64,000 nucleotides of DNA from JASGTU01 sp963821815 (GCA_963821815.1 CAWGFG010000002.1:558001-622000); one strand, 5' to 3'; shown: positions 16,337-25,369, counted from the first letter of the stretch. The notes: generated by a model from the sequence alone, not told the origin. Numbers and translations are program-made.

Positions 16337-18601
16337 ATGAACGCTGATATGATGCGTATGTGGAATGAGCACAGAACGAGCGTTGTCGGCGTGGGACTGT
16401 TGATCCTGTGCATTGTTATCTTTGTCGCGCAAGGCTTGACAGCGTCACCACATAAATCCGCCTCGTTCGACGAACAATACCATCTCTCCGCAGGCTATTC
16501 ATATCTGCGAACCGGCGACTATCGCATGGCGACGACCCATCCACCGCTGGTTGCACTTCTCGCCGGAACAGGATTGCTTCCACTATCTGATATCAGCTTA
16601 CCGCTGGACGATCCCAGTTGGGAGAGCGGCGACCGCTATCGCTTTTCCGATGTCTTTGTGTGGGAACGGAACGATCAGTCGGTGCGCATGATCGAATTTG
16701 GTCGAATACCGCTTGTCGTAGTGTTGGGATCACTGCTTCTCATCACAGTCGCAGTCTGGTCGTGGACATTGTTCGGGAAGCAGTCTATGTGGCTGGCGCT
16801 TGTGCTAACCGCATTCGAGCCGAATCTAGTAGCGAATGCGCGTATCATCGCGACCGATTTTGGCGTTACCGTCTTTCTGTTCGTTTCCGTATGGGCATTT
16901 TGGCGCTGGCTCCAGAAGCCGGGGCCAAGCCGTGCGGTGCTATTCGGGCTGCTCGCCGGTATGGCGATGGCCGCGAAGTACAGCGGTCTGATGATCTGGC
17001 CTATCGCATTGCTCATTCTACTGATCGACCCGAAGGAGCATGTGACCTCCCTACGCGTGATCGTGCGCGATGGCGCCCTTTCGCTAGCAGCGGCGATGGC
17101 AGTACTCTGGCTCATCTATGGGTTCGACGTCGGATGGATTGAAGCTGGCGAAATGCGACTACCCGCGTTGGCGCCATTCTACTGGCGCCAGTTGTTGAAT
17201 ACCGCCCAGGGACTGATGACGGGTGATGACCTCAAGCTGAACTACATGCTTGGGCAGGTATCGCAAGATGGCTGGTGGTATTATCTGCCTATTGCCTATC
17301 TGTTCAAGACGCCCATTGCATTGATGATACTCACAACTCTTGGGCTGATTACTGTAGCCATCCGCAAACAGTGGCGGATGACGTCCGCTCTGTGGGCGCC
17401 CGTGGTCGTCTTCACCGCGCTTGGCATCACCGGTTTTGTCACGTTGGGTTATCGACATTTGTTGCCCGTTGTTCCGTTCACCATCCTGCTCGCGTCCAAT
17501 AGCGTCAACCTGACTTTGCCGAATGTGCGTGTACGCAGGCTATATGCAGGCACACTGGCAGCACTGGTGCTGTGGGTGACAGTTAGTTCGCTGCGCTTCT
17601 ATCCGAACCAAGAATCCTACTTCAATGAACTTGCAGGCGGATGGACGAACTGGAGCCATCTGCTGGTCGATTCCGATCTGGACTGGGGACAGGATCTGCC
17701 TGCGCTTGCAGACAAGATGGATGCACTCGGCATTGAGCGTGTGAACCTCGGCTATTTCGGCAATGCTGTCCCGGAAAAGTACGGCGTTCGTTATGATCCT
17801 TTGCCTGGATATATCCGATTCATCAATGGCTATGAGCTCAATGCCTATAATCCCTCTACGCCCGCGCCGGGATGGTATGCCATAAGCGCCAGCAGTCTGC
17901 GGCTAGGCGCAGTACAGCCAGGCACAGAAGACCTGTACGCATTCTTTCGCGACAAAGAACCGGATGCTCGCGCTGGCTATTCCATTTATCTCTACAAAGT
18001 AGATTATCCGCCCGATGCAGAATGGATGCCGGTCGTCGTTGTCGATGAAACCGTCGCTGATTTTATGGCGGCGCGATCCACGGAAGATGGCGAGCCCTAC
18101 TTTCAGGCTAGATGGCTGCGCAATGCGGACAGTGAAATCTTGTTAAATGATGCGGCTGATGAAGTGCTGGATGCGGCGCAGACTGTAGTCGGCGCCAATT
18201 TTGAGGACGTCTTCTCACTGGCTGCGTATGATAAAGTGCCCTACGACGTCGGCGCAAGCGGTGCAATGGAACTGCTGCTATACTGGCAGCGCCGCAATGG
18301 ACCGGCACCCATGCCCGCTCCGACGCAGGCTAGATCGGTCTCCGTATTCGTGCAGGTGGTCAACAGCGAATCCGGCGCGGTTGTAGCGCAGTATGATGGC
18401 TGGGACACAGCCATGCGCGGTCTGCAGCAAGGGGACGTAGTGCGCCAGCGCGTCGCGCTGGAGTTGCCCTCGGATATGGAACCAGGTGAATATCGTGTGA
18501 TTGCTGGGTTGTACACGCCTCAGACAGGGCGTCGGCTGACAGTACAGGCGGGTGATGAGCTGCGTGATAGCCTGGAGCTTTTCGCGTTTGAGCTTCCATA
18601 A
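16337..18601 (+). CDS. GT-C glycosyltransferase (PMT/ArnT, GT39/83-like) membrane protein
   Basis: Large integral membrane protein of 754 residues. After the first helix (VVGVGLLILCIVIFVAQ) comes the extracytoplasmic loop with SFDEQYHLSAGYSYL. This is the acidic DE motif that contacts the sugar-phosphate-lipid donor in GT-C enzymes. THPPLVALLAG follows, and about nine further helices reach residue 420. A soluble C-terminal region contains a conserved-looking DSDLDWGQDLPALADKM and a final beta-sandwich-like part (ELPSDMEPGEYRVIAGLYTP). It probably transfers sugar from a polyprenyl carrier to a wall polymer, glycolipid or protein; the acceptor is unknown. Confidence 0.82.
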   Translation: MNADMMRMWNEHRTSVVGVGLLILCIVIFVAQGLTASPHKSASFDEQYHLSAGYSYLRTGDYRMATTHPPLVALLAGTGLLPLSDISLPLDDPSWESGDRYRFSDVFVWERNDQSVRMIEFGRIPLVVVLGSLLLITVAVWSWTLFGKQSMWLALVLTAFEPNLVANARIIATDFGVTVFLFVSVWAFWRWLQKPGPSRAVLFGLLAGMAMAAKYSGLMIWPIALLILLIDPKEHVTSLRVIVRDGALSLAAAMAVLWLIYGFDVGWIEAGEMRLPALAPFYWRQLLNTAQGLMTGDDLKLNYMLGQVSQDGWWYYLPIAYLFKTPIALMILTTLGLITVAIRKQWRMTSALWAPVVVFTALGITGFVTLGYRHLLPVVPFTILLASNSVNLTLPNVRVRRLYAGTLAALVLWVTVSSLRFYPNQESYFNELAGGWTNWSHLLVDSDLDWGQDLPALADKMDALGIERVNLGYFGNAVPEKYGVRYDPLPGYIRFINGYELNAYNPSTPAPGWYAISASSLRLGAVQPGTEDLYAFFRDKEPDARAGYSIYLYKVDYPPDAEWMPVVVVDETVADFMAARSTEDGEPYFQARWLRNADSEILLNDAADEVLDAAQTVVGANFEDVFSLAAYDKVPYDVGASGAMELLLYWQRRNGPAPMPAPTQARSVSVFVQVVNSESGAVVAQYDGWDTAMRGLQQGDVVRQRVALELPSDMEPGEYRVIAGLYTPQTGRRLTVQAGDELRDSLELFAFELP

Positions 18602-18688
18602 TGATCCAGGTATGCTTTGCAGGGTCGGGCACAATACCGATCGCCCGTGCTTGGAACAGCGAAGTAAGTGGATAAGGGTGTGTTGAGA

Positions 18689-19561
18689 ATGGGAATGACA
18701 AGGAACGGAAGAAGGACATTGTTGGGCGTGTTTGCGCATCCCGATGATGAGAGCTTTGGGCCTGGCGGAACACTGGCTCGCTATGCGGCAGAAGGCGTCG
18801 ACGTGCATGTGATCGTTGCTACGGACGGCATCGCAGGCTCAGTCGAGGAGGGTACAAAGCTCAATGGCCATGAGACGCTAGCTCAGTTGAGGTCGACGGA
18901 GCTATCAAACGCGGCTGTCGCACTGGGCGTCAAGAGCATTTGGTCACTGCCATACCGCGACAGCGGCATGTTGGGCGCACCAGAAAACCAGCATCCGGAT
19001 GCGCTGATTCAACAACCGCGAGATGCACTCGTCGAAGAGTTGGTGGGTTACATGCAGCGTCTGCAACCGGACGTGGTCGTAACCCATGACCCCTTTGGAG
19101 GCTACGGTCATCCTGACCATATCTGTGTGTGTGAAACGACGACGGCTGCCTTTCACATGATTCGTGCTTTGAACGGCCAACAGAATGGCAGCGATTTGTA
19201 CCGACCGCAGAAACTATACTATACGTCTTTCGACAAGCGCATACTCAAGATTATGGTGCGCCTCATGCCTCTGTTCGGCAAGGATCCGACGGCGTTTGGG
19301 CGCAACAAGGACATCAACTTTGTGGACATCGTCCGCTGGGAAACGCCGGTCCACGCTCGAGTCAACATAGGCGATTATCTGGAGGAAAAAACGGCCGCCA
19401 GTAAGGCGCACGTGAGCCAGTATGGCGGCGGGCCGTCCTATATGCGAATCCTGCCTTCCGTGGTTCGCAAGCGCACGCTCTCTTACGACAACTTTACCCG
19501 CGCCTATCCGCCGCCAAACGGTGTTGTCGAGGATGGTCTATTCGTTAACCTTGTGTTATAG
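18689..19561 (+). CDS. PIG-L family deacetylase (LmbE-like)
   Basis: Zinc-dependent de-N-acetylase fold. The signature AHPDDESFGPGG gives the His and Asp ligands and the catalytic Asp. The third ligand is in HPDHICV within THDPFGGYGHPDH. Family substrates are N-acetylglucosaminyl conjugates such as GlcNAc-Ins, GlcNAc-malate (bacillithiol) or LmbE-type sugars; which applies here cannot be told. I chose the ATG at 18689, which has AAGGG ten bases upstream; GTG at 18668 and ATG at 18695 are alternatives. It follows the glycosyltransferase by about 90 bases and may act in the same glycoconjugate pathway. Confidence 0.86.
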   Translation: MGMTRNGRRTLLGVFAHPDDESFGPGGTLARYAAEGVDVHVIVATDGIAGSVEEGTKLNGHETLAQLRSTELSNAAVALGVKSIWSLPYRDSGMLGAPENQHPDALIQQPRDALVEELVGYMQRLQPDVVVTHDPFGGYGHPDHICVCETTTAAFHMIRALNGQQNGSDLYRPQKLYYTSFDKRILKIMVRLMPLFGKDPTAFGRNKDINFVDIVRWETPVHARVNIGDYLEEKTAASKAHVSQYGGGPSYMRILPSVVRKRTLSYDNFTRAYPPPNGVVEDGLFVNLVL

Positions 19562-19715
19562 CGGGCATTGTTTTCGCAGCGTACTCTGCTTGAAACGGCG
19601 CCTGTTTATGGTTGTGTAGAGGAGCGTGATCAGATCCAGACAGACACGCGAGTAGCCGTCATACTGTCATTTTCTATGCAGGTGTTTTCGACTACCCACC
19701 CGAAAGGAAATCACA

Positions 19716-21146
19716 ATGGCACATGCATGCAGCAAACATCTACGGGATCGACTGGGAAGAGCCGCCGGTTTGGCGTTTGTAGTTGTGATTCTGTTCAGTG
19801 GTATCGTTGGCACGGCGTTGGCGGCTACGATCGAAGAAGGCAATACCTATACGCTCAATTCCGGCGACGTCGTCGAGGATGACCTTGTTGTTTTCGCCGA
19901 AACGATCACGATTGACGGCAGGATCGAAGGCGACTTGGTTGCCTTTGGGCAGACGATCATCGTCAACGGTGAGGTAACGGAAGACGTCATTGCAGCCGGC
20001 GCCGAGGTGATCATTAATGGAACGGTCGGCGACGACGTTCGCATAGCCGGCATGCGCGTCATGGTGGAAGGCGAGGTAGGCGACGACGTTTTCGCAGCCG
20101 GCGGACCGGCAATTTCCGGTGCAGGACCGCTTAGCCTTCCTATCAACGGTAAAACTGTCCAGGGCGGTGTGGGAAGCGGCGCCGCAGCTGCGGTAGGCGG
20201 CGATGCGTACTATGCGGGCGGCTTCGTCACGCTGGAAGGCGCATATGAAAGTGATCTCCAGGCCGGAGCGGACATCGTCTTCTTTGACGCCAGCGTCCAA
20301 GGCGACATGCAGGTAGAGGCCAATAGCGTCAGGTTTGGCGACAACTCATTTGTGGCCGGCAATCTCGACTATACCACTCGCAGCGAAACAGGTACGCCGA
20401 ATGCTGGCGGCGAGATCAGCAGATTGCAAGTAACGAGCACGCCGCAGGCAGCGCCGGAACAGCAGCCGCAGCCGTTACGCGGATTCGGATGGTGGTTGCT
20501 CCGTACACTGTTGATACTCATCGGCATTGGCATCCTGGGCGCACTGTTGCTTGCATTCGCGCCGCAGTCGCTCCGACGACCGCTCACCATGCTGCGCCAT
20601 AAGGCTCTGTATGCATTGCTGTATGGTGTGCTTGCCTTGTTTGCTGCGATCCCCTTGAGCGCTGCAATAGCACTATTATTCGGAATCTTCTTTGGCTGGT
20701 TCTGGGGCGGCGTGGCAGCATTCACATTCCTTTTCGGCCTGCTCATACTTGTCTGGGTCCTGAGCCCGATGATTCCAGGTCTGTGGTTGGGGCGAGCCAT
20801 TCTTAACAAGACCGGCGTACATAGAGGAGATGTGTGGGCATTGGTCCTCGGCGTAGCGTTGATAGTCGCGGTGAGCCGCGTGTTGGGCCAGATCCCCTGC
20901 GTCGGCGTTTTGGCCAATGTGGTACTCTATGTGACGACGTTCTCGTTGACGGCAGGCAGCATTTTGCTCGCTCTCTTTTCACCGCCGGCGACAGAGCCGG
21001 CGTTACCGGTTGCCGTACATCCGGAAGAACAAGTGGTGGTCGATGAAACTAGTGACATTGCTACCTATGACAGTGCTGCCAACGATTCAGAGACAGGTGA
21101 AGTTGACTCTCATCCTGACACCGGCTCTGATGAAGAGTTGAAATAA
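19716..21146 (+). CDS. Membrane protein with predicted right-handed beta-helix (bactofilin-like repeats) and C-terminal helices
   Basis: Starts with a signal or anchor helix (LAFVVVILFSGIVGTALA). A repetitive beta region at residues 38-225 follows. Its units recur about every 18 residues in the pattern GxV-x-D/G-DLVVFA / GRIEGDLVAFG / GEVTEDVIAAG / GTVGDDVRIAG. This is the spacing and chemistry of bactofilin or polymer-forming cytoskeletal beta-helices, here predicted to lie outside the membrane. Four to five hydrophobic helices fill residues 260-420, and an acidic tail ends the protein. RBS AAAGGAAA precedes the ATG. Function unknown; a surface scaffold is one inference. Confidence 0.7.
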   Translation: MAHACSKHLRDRLGRAAGLAFVVVILFSGIVGTALAATIEEGNTYTLNSGDVVEDDLVVFAETITIDGRIEGDLVAFGQTIIVNGEVTEDVIAAGAEVIINGTVGDDVRIAGMRVMVEGEVGDDVFAAGGPAISGAGPLSLPINGKTVQGGVGSGAAAAVGGDAYYAGGFVTLEGAYESDLQAGADIVFFDASVQGDMQVEANSVRFGDNSFVAGNLDYTTRSETGTPNAGGEISRLQVTSTPQAAPEQQPQPLRGFGWWLLRTLLILIGIGILGALLLAFAPQSLRRPLTMLRHKALYALLYGVLALFAAIPLSAAIALLFGIFFGWFWGGVAAFTFLFGLLILVWVLSPMIPGLWLGRAILNKTGVHRGDVWALVLGVALIVAVSRVLGQIPCVGVLANVVLYVTTFSLTAGSILLALFSPPATEPALPVAVHPEEQVVVDETSDIATYDSAANDSETGEVDSHPDTGSDEELK

Positions 21147-21245
21147 TAGGCGCGGATATTCACGTGGTCGATGCGCCAACAATGGTACGCGCTGTGCCTG
21201 ATGGAAAGAATGTCACGACACGGCGTAAGCGCTGTTAGGCTGGCT

Positions 21246-21464
21246 ATGGAGATCACAGAGAAGCTGTACATCGGCGATGTAGTTGAGATGCGGAGAAGGC
21301 ACCCATGCGGCGGATACGAATGGGAAGTCGTGCGCGTTGGCGCCGATATCGGTCTAGTATGCACGACCTGTGGGCGTCGCGTACTCGTGACGCGCAGGAA
21401 ATTTGCGCAGCGCGCCAAACGTTTCGTGCAGCGCAGCCCACAGATGCCCGCAGAAGAGGAGTGA
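21246..21464 (+). CDS. DUF951 family small protein
   Basis: Small 72-residue protein with the DUF951 pattern: YIGDVVEMRRRHPCGG, W-V-RVGADIGLVCTTCGRRV and a basic R-KFAQR segment. The Cys in HPCGG plus CTTCG suggest a three-cysteine metal or structural site. In Firmicutes such genes lie beside ychF or parB-region genes; the role is unknown. I take the ATG at 21246; longer forms add a poorly conserved stretch. It ends 4 bases before the NIF3 gene start, so the two are probably co-translated. Confidence 0.8.
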   Translation: MEITEKLYIGDVVEMRRRHPCGGYEWEVVRVGADIGLVCTTCGRRVLVTRRKFAQRAKRFVQRSPQMPAEEE

Positions 21465-21468
21465 ACAT

Positions 21469-22221
21469 ATGAACAGAACTGAACTAGTCCAATATCTGGA
21501 TGATTATCTGGCCATTAATTCTATACAGGACTATGGCCCTCAAGGCTTGCAGGTAGAAGGCCGGCAGAATGTGGATAAGGTAGTGGGGCTTGTGGACGCG
21601 CAAATGCCGTGTGTGGAAGCTGCAGTGCAACAGGGCGCAGACATGATGTTGGTGCACCACGGAATCTTCTGGGGAGCGACGCAACCGCTTCGCGGGCAAC
21701 ATGGCCAACTCGTGCGCACGATCATGAACGCCCAACTGAATCTGTATGCAGCGCACCTGGCGCTGGATGCGCACCATCTCATCGGCAACAATGCAGAGCT
21801 GGCGCATAGGCTGGGCCTGGAGACCATCGACTGGTGGGCCGAAACCCACGGCGTACCCATCGCTGTGCTGGCGGAAGAACCGCAAGGCATCAAGATAGAT
21901 TACCTAGTCGACCGCTATGAGCAGCAGGTTGGTCCGGTTCAGCTTGCACAATTGCATGGGCCGCGACTGGTCAATCGGGTGGGCATCATGAGCGGCAGCG
22001 GCGCTCGCTACATCGGGCAAGCGGCTGCACTGGGCTGTGATGCTTTCATCACGGGCGAGACCGATCACGCCAGCTACTACGAGGCGCAGAATCACTCCAT
22101 CAATGTTATCTACGGCGGGCACTATTATACGGAAACGGTCGGCGTCCAGGCGCTGGGCGAGCACATACAGAACAAGTTCGGCGTGCAATTTGAATTCGTA
22201 GACCTGCCTACCGGTATGTAG
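21469..22221 (+). CDS. NIF3-family dinuclear metal-centre protein
   Basis: Member of the NIF3/YbgI/DUF34 family, toroidal hexamers with a two-metal site in each subunit. Their enzymatic role is debated, with GTP cyclohydrolase type 1-like annotations common. Metal ligands appear in MLVHHGIFWG (two His), AHLALDAH (Asp/His) and the late GETDHASYYEA (Glu/His). Length of 250 is the short form without the inserted PII-like domain. GAGG lies before the ATG at 21469; the longer reading from 21403 lacks a site and overlaps the DUF951 gene out of frame. Convergent with the SelW-like gene. Confidence 0.88.
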   Translation: MNRTELVQYLDDYLAINSIQDYGPQGLQVEGRQNVDKVVGLVDAQMPCVEAAVQQGADMMLVHHGIFWGATQPLRGQHGQLVRTIMNAQLNLYAAHLALDAHHLIGNNAELAHRLGLETIDWWAETHGVPIAVLAEEPQGIKIDYLVDRYEQQVGPVQLAQLHGPRLVNRVGIMSGSGARYIGQAAALGCDAFITGETDHASYYEAQNHSINVIYGGHYYTETVGVQALGEHIQNKFGVQFEFVDLPTGM

Positions 22222-22261
22222 GCAAGTTTAGCGCAACGGATCTGCGCTCGCTACCGGCAAG

Positions 22262-22558
22262 CTATAGGTTATCCATTTTGCGGTTGTAGCGCTCCTGGAT
22301 GGGAGGCGCTTCCCAGTTGGTCATGCGTTCGAGAATGGCAGCAATCTCACCGGGCTCTGGATGTCGACTCAGGGCCTTCTTGCTGAAGACCAGTACTTCT
22401 CCGACTGTGACCTCGAATACGCGGCCACTTGACGGGACCAGAGTCAACGTCTTGATGACGTTCCAGTATTTTGTGACCAGTTCATCCGCCAGACTGACGG
22501 CTTCGGATGTGTAGCGTCAACGGACGCAGTATTCGATGCGCACTGGGTACTTCGTCAT
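22262..22558 (-). CDS. SelW/Rdx-family protein with in-frame TGA at the selenocysteine position
   Basis: Reading from the ATG at 22558, with CAGGAG 6 bases upstream, gives a 98-residue thioredoxin-fold protein if the TGA at 22519-22517 (codon 14) is read through. The local sequence is EYCVR-TGA-RYTSEA, so the TGA falls exactly on the second position of the CxxC/CxxU redox motif of SelW/SelT/SelH-type (Rdx) proteins. The rest is a standard Rdx sequence: ADELVTKYW, LTLVPSSGRVFEVTVGE, VFSKKALSRHPEPGE. A stem-loop starts 8 bases after the TGA. All seen directly. That TGA is decoded as selenocysteine is inference; no sel genes are in the window. The alternative is a Cys (TGC/TGT) to TGA mutation giving a dead gene. 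A conventional caller would report only a fragment from about 22447. Confidence 0.8.
22483..22509 (-). promoter_or_regulatory. SECIS-like stem-loop just downstream of the in-frame TGA
   Basis: Counting the T of TGA as 1, bases 11-16 (CATCCG) pair perfectly with 32-37 (CGGATG). Two inner C-G pairs (20-21 with 30-31) close an apical loop that begins with GT at 22-23. Bacterial SECIS elements read by SelB lie in this window after UGA and need a loop GU. The hairpin is inside the coding region, as in bacteria. Confidence 0.6.
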
Positions 22559-22738
22559 TGTTGGCTCCTGATTCGCAATGGTGTCAGCTTCTATCTAGCT
22601 GTTGCAGATGAGCTTCTGGCATAGAATGAAACCCACAGATGGTCGGTGGTGTTTCGGAACCGAATTGTACAATGCGGCGTCTCTGTTATGTTATCAGGAC
22701 ATTTTGGACAGGTGAAATGCAGGTGTACCATAGACGTC

Positions 22739-24157
22739 ATGGATGAAAACACGGAACAGAGCCTGGAAGACGCCGCTGGGCACAATCGTGCGGCGGAGCG
22801 CAGCCAGCAGGACTCGGAAGAGTCTTCATCGCTGGGTAGTGTTCCGACCGAAAATCCCAAATCCAACTTGAATCGTAGAGCATTTCTCGCATCGGTTGCC
22901 AGCGCCGCAGCCGCCGCAGCGCTGTCTGCCTGTGGACGCGGCCGCACTCCGACGCCGACCGCCCCGTCCATCATGCCCACACCGACCAGCACGCAGGTGG
23001 CGCAGTCCAGCCTGCTATCGACAACGTCGATCCAAAACGGGTATCCGTATGCCGATTACGGCGCGTATTTGCCCTACGTCACCAATCCAGGTGGCGTGGG
23101 CGCTGCCCTCGTTCCTGAGCCGACACTGACCCCGACTCCGCCAAAGGCGACGCCAACACCGACTGAAACACCGCGACCCACGGCAACGCCCACGCCGGTG
23201 GCTACACCTTTCCCGCCGGGTCCGCCAAGCAAGCTGGGTCTGTTTGTGGCGCGCAACCATCCGCAGATTTTTGAACTGCTGGAAACCCAAGCTGTCACGG
23301 TGGTCAAGACGTTGGAACTGGATGGCAATTTCGTCGCGCAGATTAAGCAGACATCGCCCAATACGCTGATCATCGGTCGCATCGATCTGCCGCAGATCAG
23401 CCTGAACAATCTTGACCCGATCGTCGCTGCACAAGAGTTCGTCAACACGCTTATGCCGATTGCAGGTGACGACATGCGACGCCAGTATATCGACGGCTGG
23501 GAAGCGTATAATGAGCCGGTCGCCGCCAATGCGGATGAAATGCTCCGGCTTGGCGAATTCGAGGCTGAACGGACGCGCCTGCTCGCCGAAAGAGGAATCC
23601 GCAGCGTTGTTGGCAACTTCGGAACGGGACAGCCGCCGCTGGAGCTATGGGAAGCGTTTTTGCCTGCGGTGCAAGCCGCCAAAGAGTACAACGGCTGGCT
23701 CGGACTGCACGAATACAGCGCGCCTACCATGTACTACCTCTCAACGCGCCAGGACCAAGGCCGCTATCCCGGCGTGAGCGCCGGCGACACGGGCTGGTTG
23801 ACATTGCGCTATCGCCAAGTGTATAACCAAATCCTCATTCCCAGAGGGTTGGAGGTACCGCTGATCATGACTGAAACCGGTATCGACGGCTTGGTTACCG
23901 AACGCCCGGGCCCACTGGATGCAGAAGGATGGCAGGATTTTACCGGATTCTGGGCTGAGAATGGCTACGGAATGTGGGGTCCCGGCGCCTATGTCGAGCA
24001 GCTGGTCTGGTATGACGAGGCCATGCGTCAGAATGACTACGTTGTCGGCGGATGCATCTATGTGCTTGCCGGCAGCCAAGGCTGGCATACGTACGACATT
24101 TTGGGGCCCGCTGCTAGCGTCCTGCAACAATATCTGAGCGTGCACGCACCGGTATAG
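22739..24157 (+). CDS. Exported lipoprotein with TIM-barrel glycoside-hydrolase-like domain
   Basis: The N-terminus has a polar stretch, then NRRAFLASVASAAAAAALSAC, which combines a Tat-like twin-Arg motif with a lipobox (LSAC). A Thr/Pro-rich linker (TPTPTETPRPTATPTP) of about 100 residues leads to a barrel domain. That domain has the clan-GH-A hallmarks WEAYNEP (acid/base Glu) and IMTETGI (nucleophile Glu), with WLGLHEYSAP between them. It probably cleaves an extracellular polysaccharide or cell-wall glycan; family and substrate are not assignable. I take the ATG at 22739; the longer reading adds an unlikely cysteine-rich leader. Confidence 0.75.
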   Translation: MDENTEQSLEDAAGHNRAAERSQQDSEESSSLGSVPTENPKSNLNRRAFLASVASAAAAAALSACGRGRTPTPTAPSIMPTPTSTQVAQSSLLSTTSIQNGYPYADYGAYLPYVTNPGGVGAALVPEPTLTPTPPKATPTPTETPRPTATPTPVATPFPPGPPSKLGLFVARNHPQIFELLETQAVTVVKTLELDGNFVAQIKQTSPNTLIIGRIDLPQISLNNLDPIVAAQEFVNTLMPIAGDDMRRQYIDGWEAYNEPVAANADEMLRLGEFEAERTRLLAERGIRSVVGNFGTGQPPLELWEAFLPAVQAAKEYNGWLGLHEYSAPTMYYLSTRQDQGRYPGVSAGDTGWLTLRYRQVYNQILIPRGLEVPLIMTETGIDGLVTERPGPLDAEGWQDFTGFWAENGYGMWGPGAYVEQLVWYDEAMRQNDYVVGGCIYVLAGSQGWHTYDILGPAASVLQQYLSVHAPV

Positions 24158-24199
24158 AAGACCGGCGCTGCGCCAAGCTTAAAGAGAATCACTGCCGAA

Positions 24200-24589
24200 A
24201 TGCTGCTGCAACTCCACGCCGGTTTCGCCAACACATCCGCCTATTTTGCGCTGATATTGGCTGTGTGGGCATTCATCACCCGATTTCGGTCTGGAACGCT
24301 CGGCGCATCCTGGTACGGTGCGGTCATTATTTTGGAGTTGCTGATCATCGTCCAGGCGCTCATCGGGACGATCATGTATCTGCAAGGTTTGGGCGCTGTA
24401 TTGCCGCGACCGTTCATTCATATTCTATACGGAATCGTGGCGGTAATCACGTTGCCAGGCGCGTACGCATATATGGGCAACATTGAAGACGAAGGCGCCA
24501 GGACTGTACTTGCGGCACTGATATGCCTGTTTCTATGGGGCATCCTATTACGGGCTGCAACCGTAGCGACTGGAGCGATACCGGCATAA
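24200..24589 (+). CDS. Small four-helix membrane protein
   Basis: Hypothetical 129-residue protein with four predicted membrane helices (for example AYFALILAVWAFITRF, AVIILELLIIVQALIGTIMYL, HILYGIVAVITLPGAYAYM and TVLAALICLFLWGILLRAA) and very short loops. His residues occur at LQLHAGFA and FIHILYG. The layout resembles small heme or quinone-associated membrane proteins, but no motif proves this. It starts 42 bases after the lipoprotein gene and ends before an unusual structured gap. Confidence 0.6.
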   Translation: MLLQLHAGFANTSAYFALILAVWAFITRFRSGTLGASWYGAVIILELLIIVQALIGTIMYLQGLGAVLPRPFIHILYGIVAVITLPGAYAYMGNIEDEGARTVLAALICLFLWGILLRAATVATGAIPA

Positions 24590-24796
24590 TCGATAAAATA
24601 TGCGGCAAGGTATGTGGCAGCAGCCAGTTTGTTGAGGCTGTATTCTTCCTGATAGAATTGACGGTGCAGAGAGGTTACGCAGCCCGGTAGGCGGTCGAGT
24701 TCCTCAAGGCAGACTCGACTGGAATTACGCAGATGCAATTCTCTGTGAAAGTACAATCAGTCGATTTTGTCCATTGTAGGAGCGTTAGCCGAGGGT
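24590..24796. other. Intergenic stretch with a local hairpin, no gene seen
   Basis: About 200 bases without coding signal. It contains GTCGAGT and ACTCGAC arms (7 bp, 12-base loop) near 24693-24718. This is not a tRNA shape and has no T tract. Confidence 0.35.
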
Positions 24797-25369
24797 ATGC
24801 CAAAGCAAGTTCTGGTTCTGAACGCAAGCTATGAACCGCTCAGTCTAGTCTCCGTCCGCCGCGCCATTGTCCTCCTACTCCGCGAGAAGGCTGAAGTTGT
24901 GGAGTCCACGCAGCAGATGCTGCGCAGTTGCTCGCAAGCCTTCCCTGTGCCGCTTGTTATCCGGCTCGTCCACTATGTACGGCTGCCGCACCGAAAGGTG
25001 CCGGCTACACGTGCCGCCATCATGTTGCGCGACGCGTATATCTGCCAATATTGTGGAGAGTCGCCCGGACGTCATAAACTGACGGTTGACCACGTGGTAC
25101 CAAGATGCCGAGGCGGTAGCCACGAATGGGGAAATCTTGTCACCGCCTGTACGCGCTGTAACCAGTCCAAAGGTGCACGTACGCCGGAAGAGGCCGGCAT
25201 GCCGCTACGGCGCAAGCCCTTTGAACCAAGCTACGTGGCTCTGGTACTTCTAAGTAACCCGCGTGCAGCACAGCGCTGGGAACAGATGATGGGCGTTAAA
25301 CACCAATCCGCCAATATGATGGCGCCATCGATGGCCTCGACGATGGTATGGGCAGAAAGAAATCAATGA
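24797..25369 (+). CDS. HNH endonuclease family protein
   Basis: Stand-alone HNH nuclease-like protein of 190 residues. A conserved N-terminal region (VLVLNASYEPLSLVSVRRAIVLLL) precedes a zinc-finger HNH core: YICQYCG, TVDHVVPRCRGG, the NLVTACTRCN segment, then KG-RTPEEAGM. Two CxxC pairs bind structural zinc, and His in VDH and Asn in GNL are catalytic in the family. This common chromosomal type is not linked to restriction genes here, and its cellular role is unclear. I use ATG at 24797; TTG at 24767 is possible. It overlaps the next gene by ATGA. Confidence 0.82.
   Translation: MPKQVLVLNASYEPLSLVSVRRAIVLLLREKAEVVESTQQMLRSCSQAFPVPLVIRLVHYVRLPHRKVPATRAAIMLRDAYICQYCGESPGRHKLTVDHVVPRCRGGSHEWGNLVTACTRCNQSKGARTPEEAGMPLRRKPFEPSYVALVLLSNPRAAQRWEQMMGVKHQSANMMAPSMASTMVWAERNQ

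Noticed and set aside
22222..22261. Strong terminator between NIF3 and the SelW-like gene
   Set aside because: Short arms (AGCGCA and TGCGCT) exist, but neither strand has a T-run, so the evidence is too weak to list.
24693..24718. Hairpin in the gap before the HNH gene as a tRNA or terminator
   Set aside because: It lacks the tRNA T-loop and acceptor pattern and has no T-run, so it is only noted as a local hairpin.
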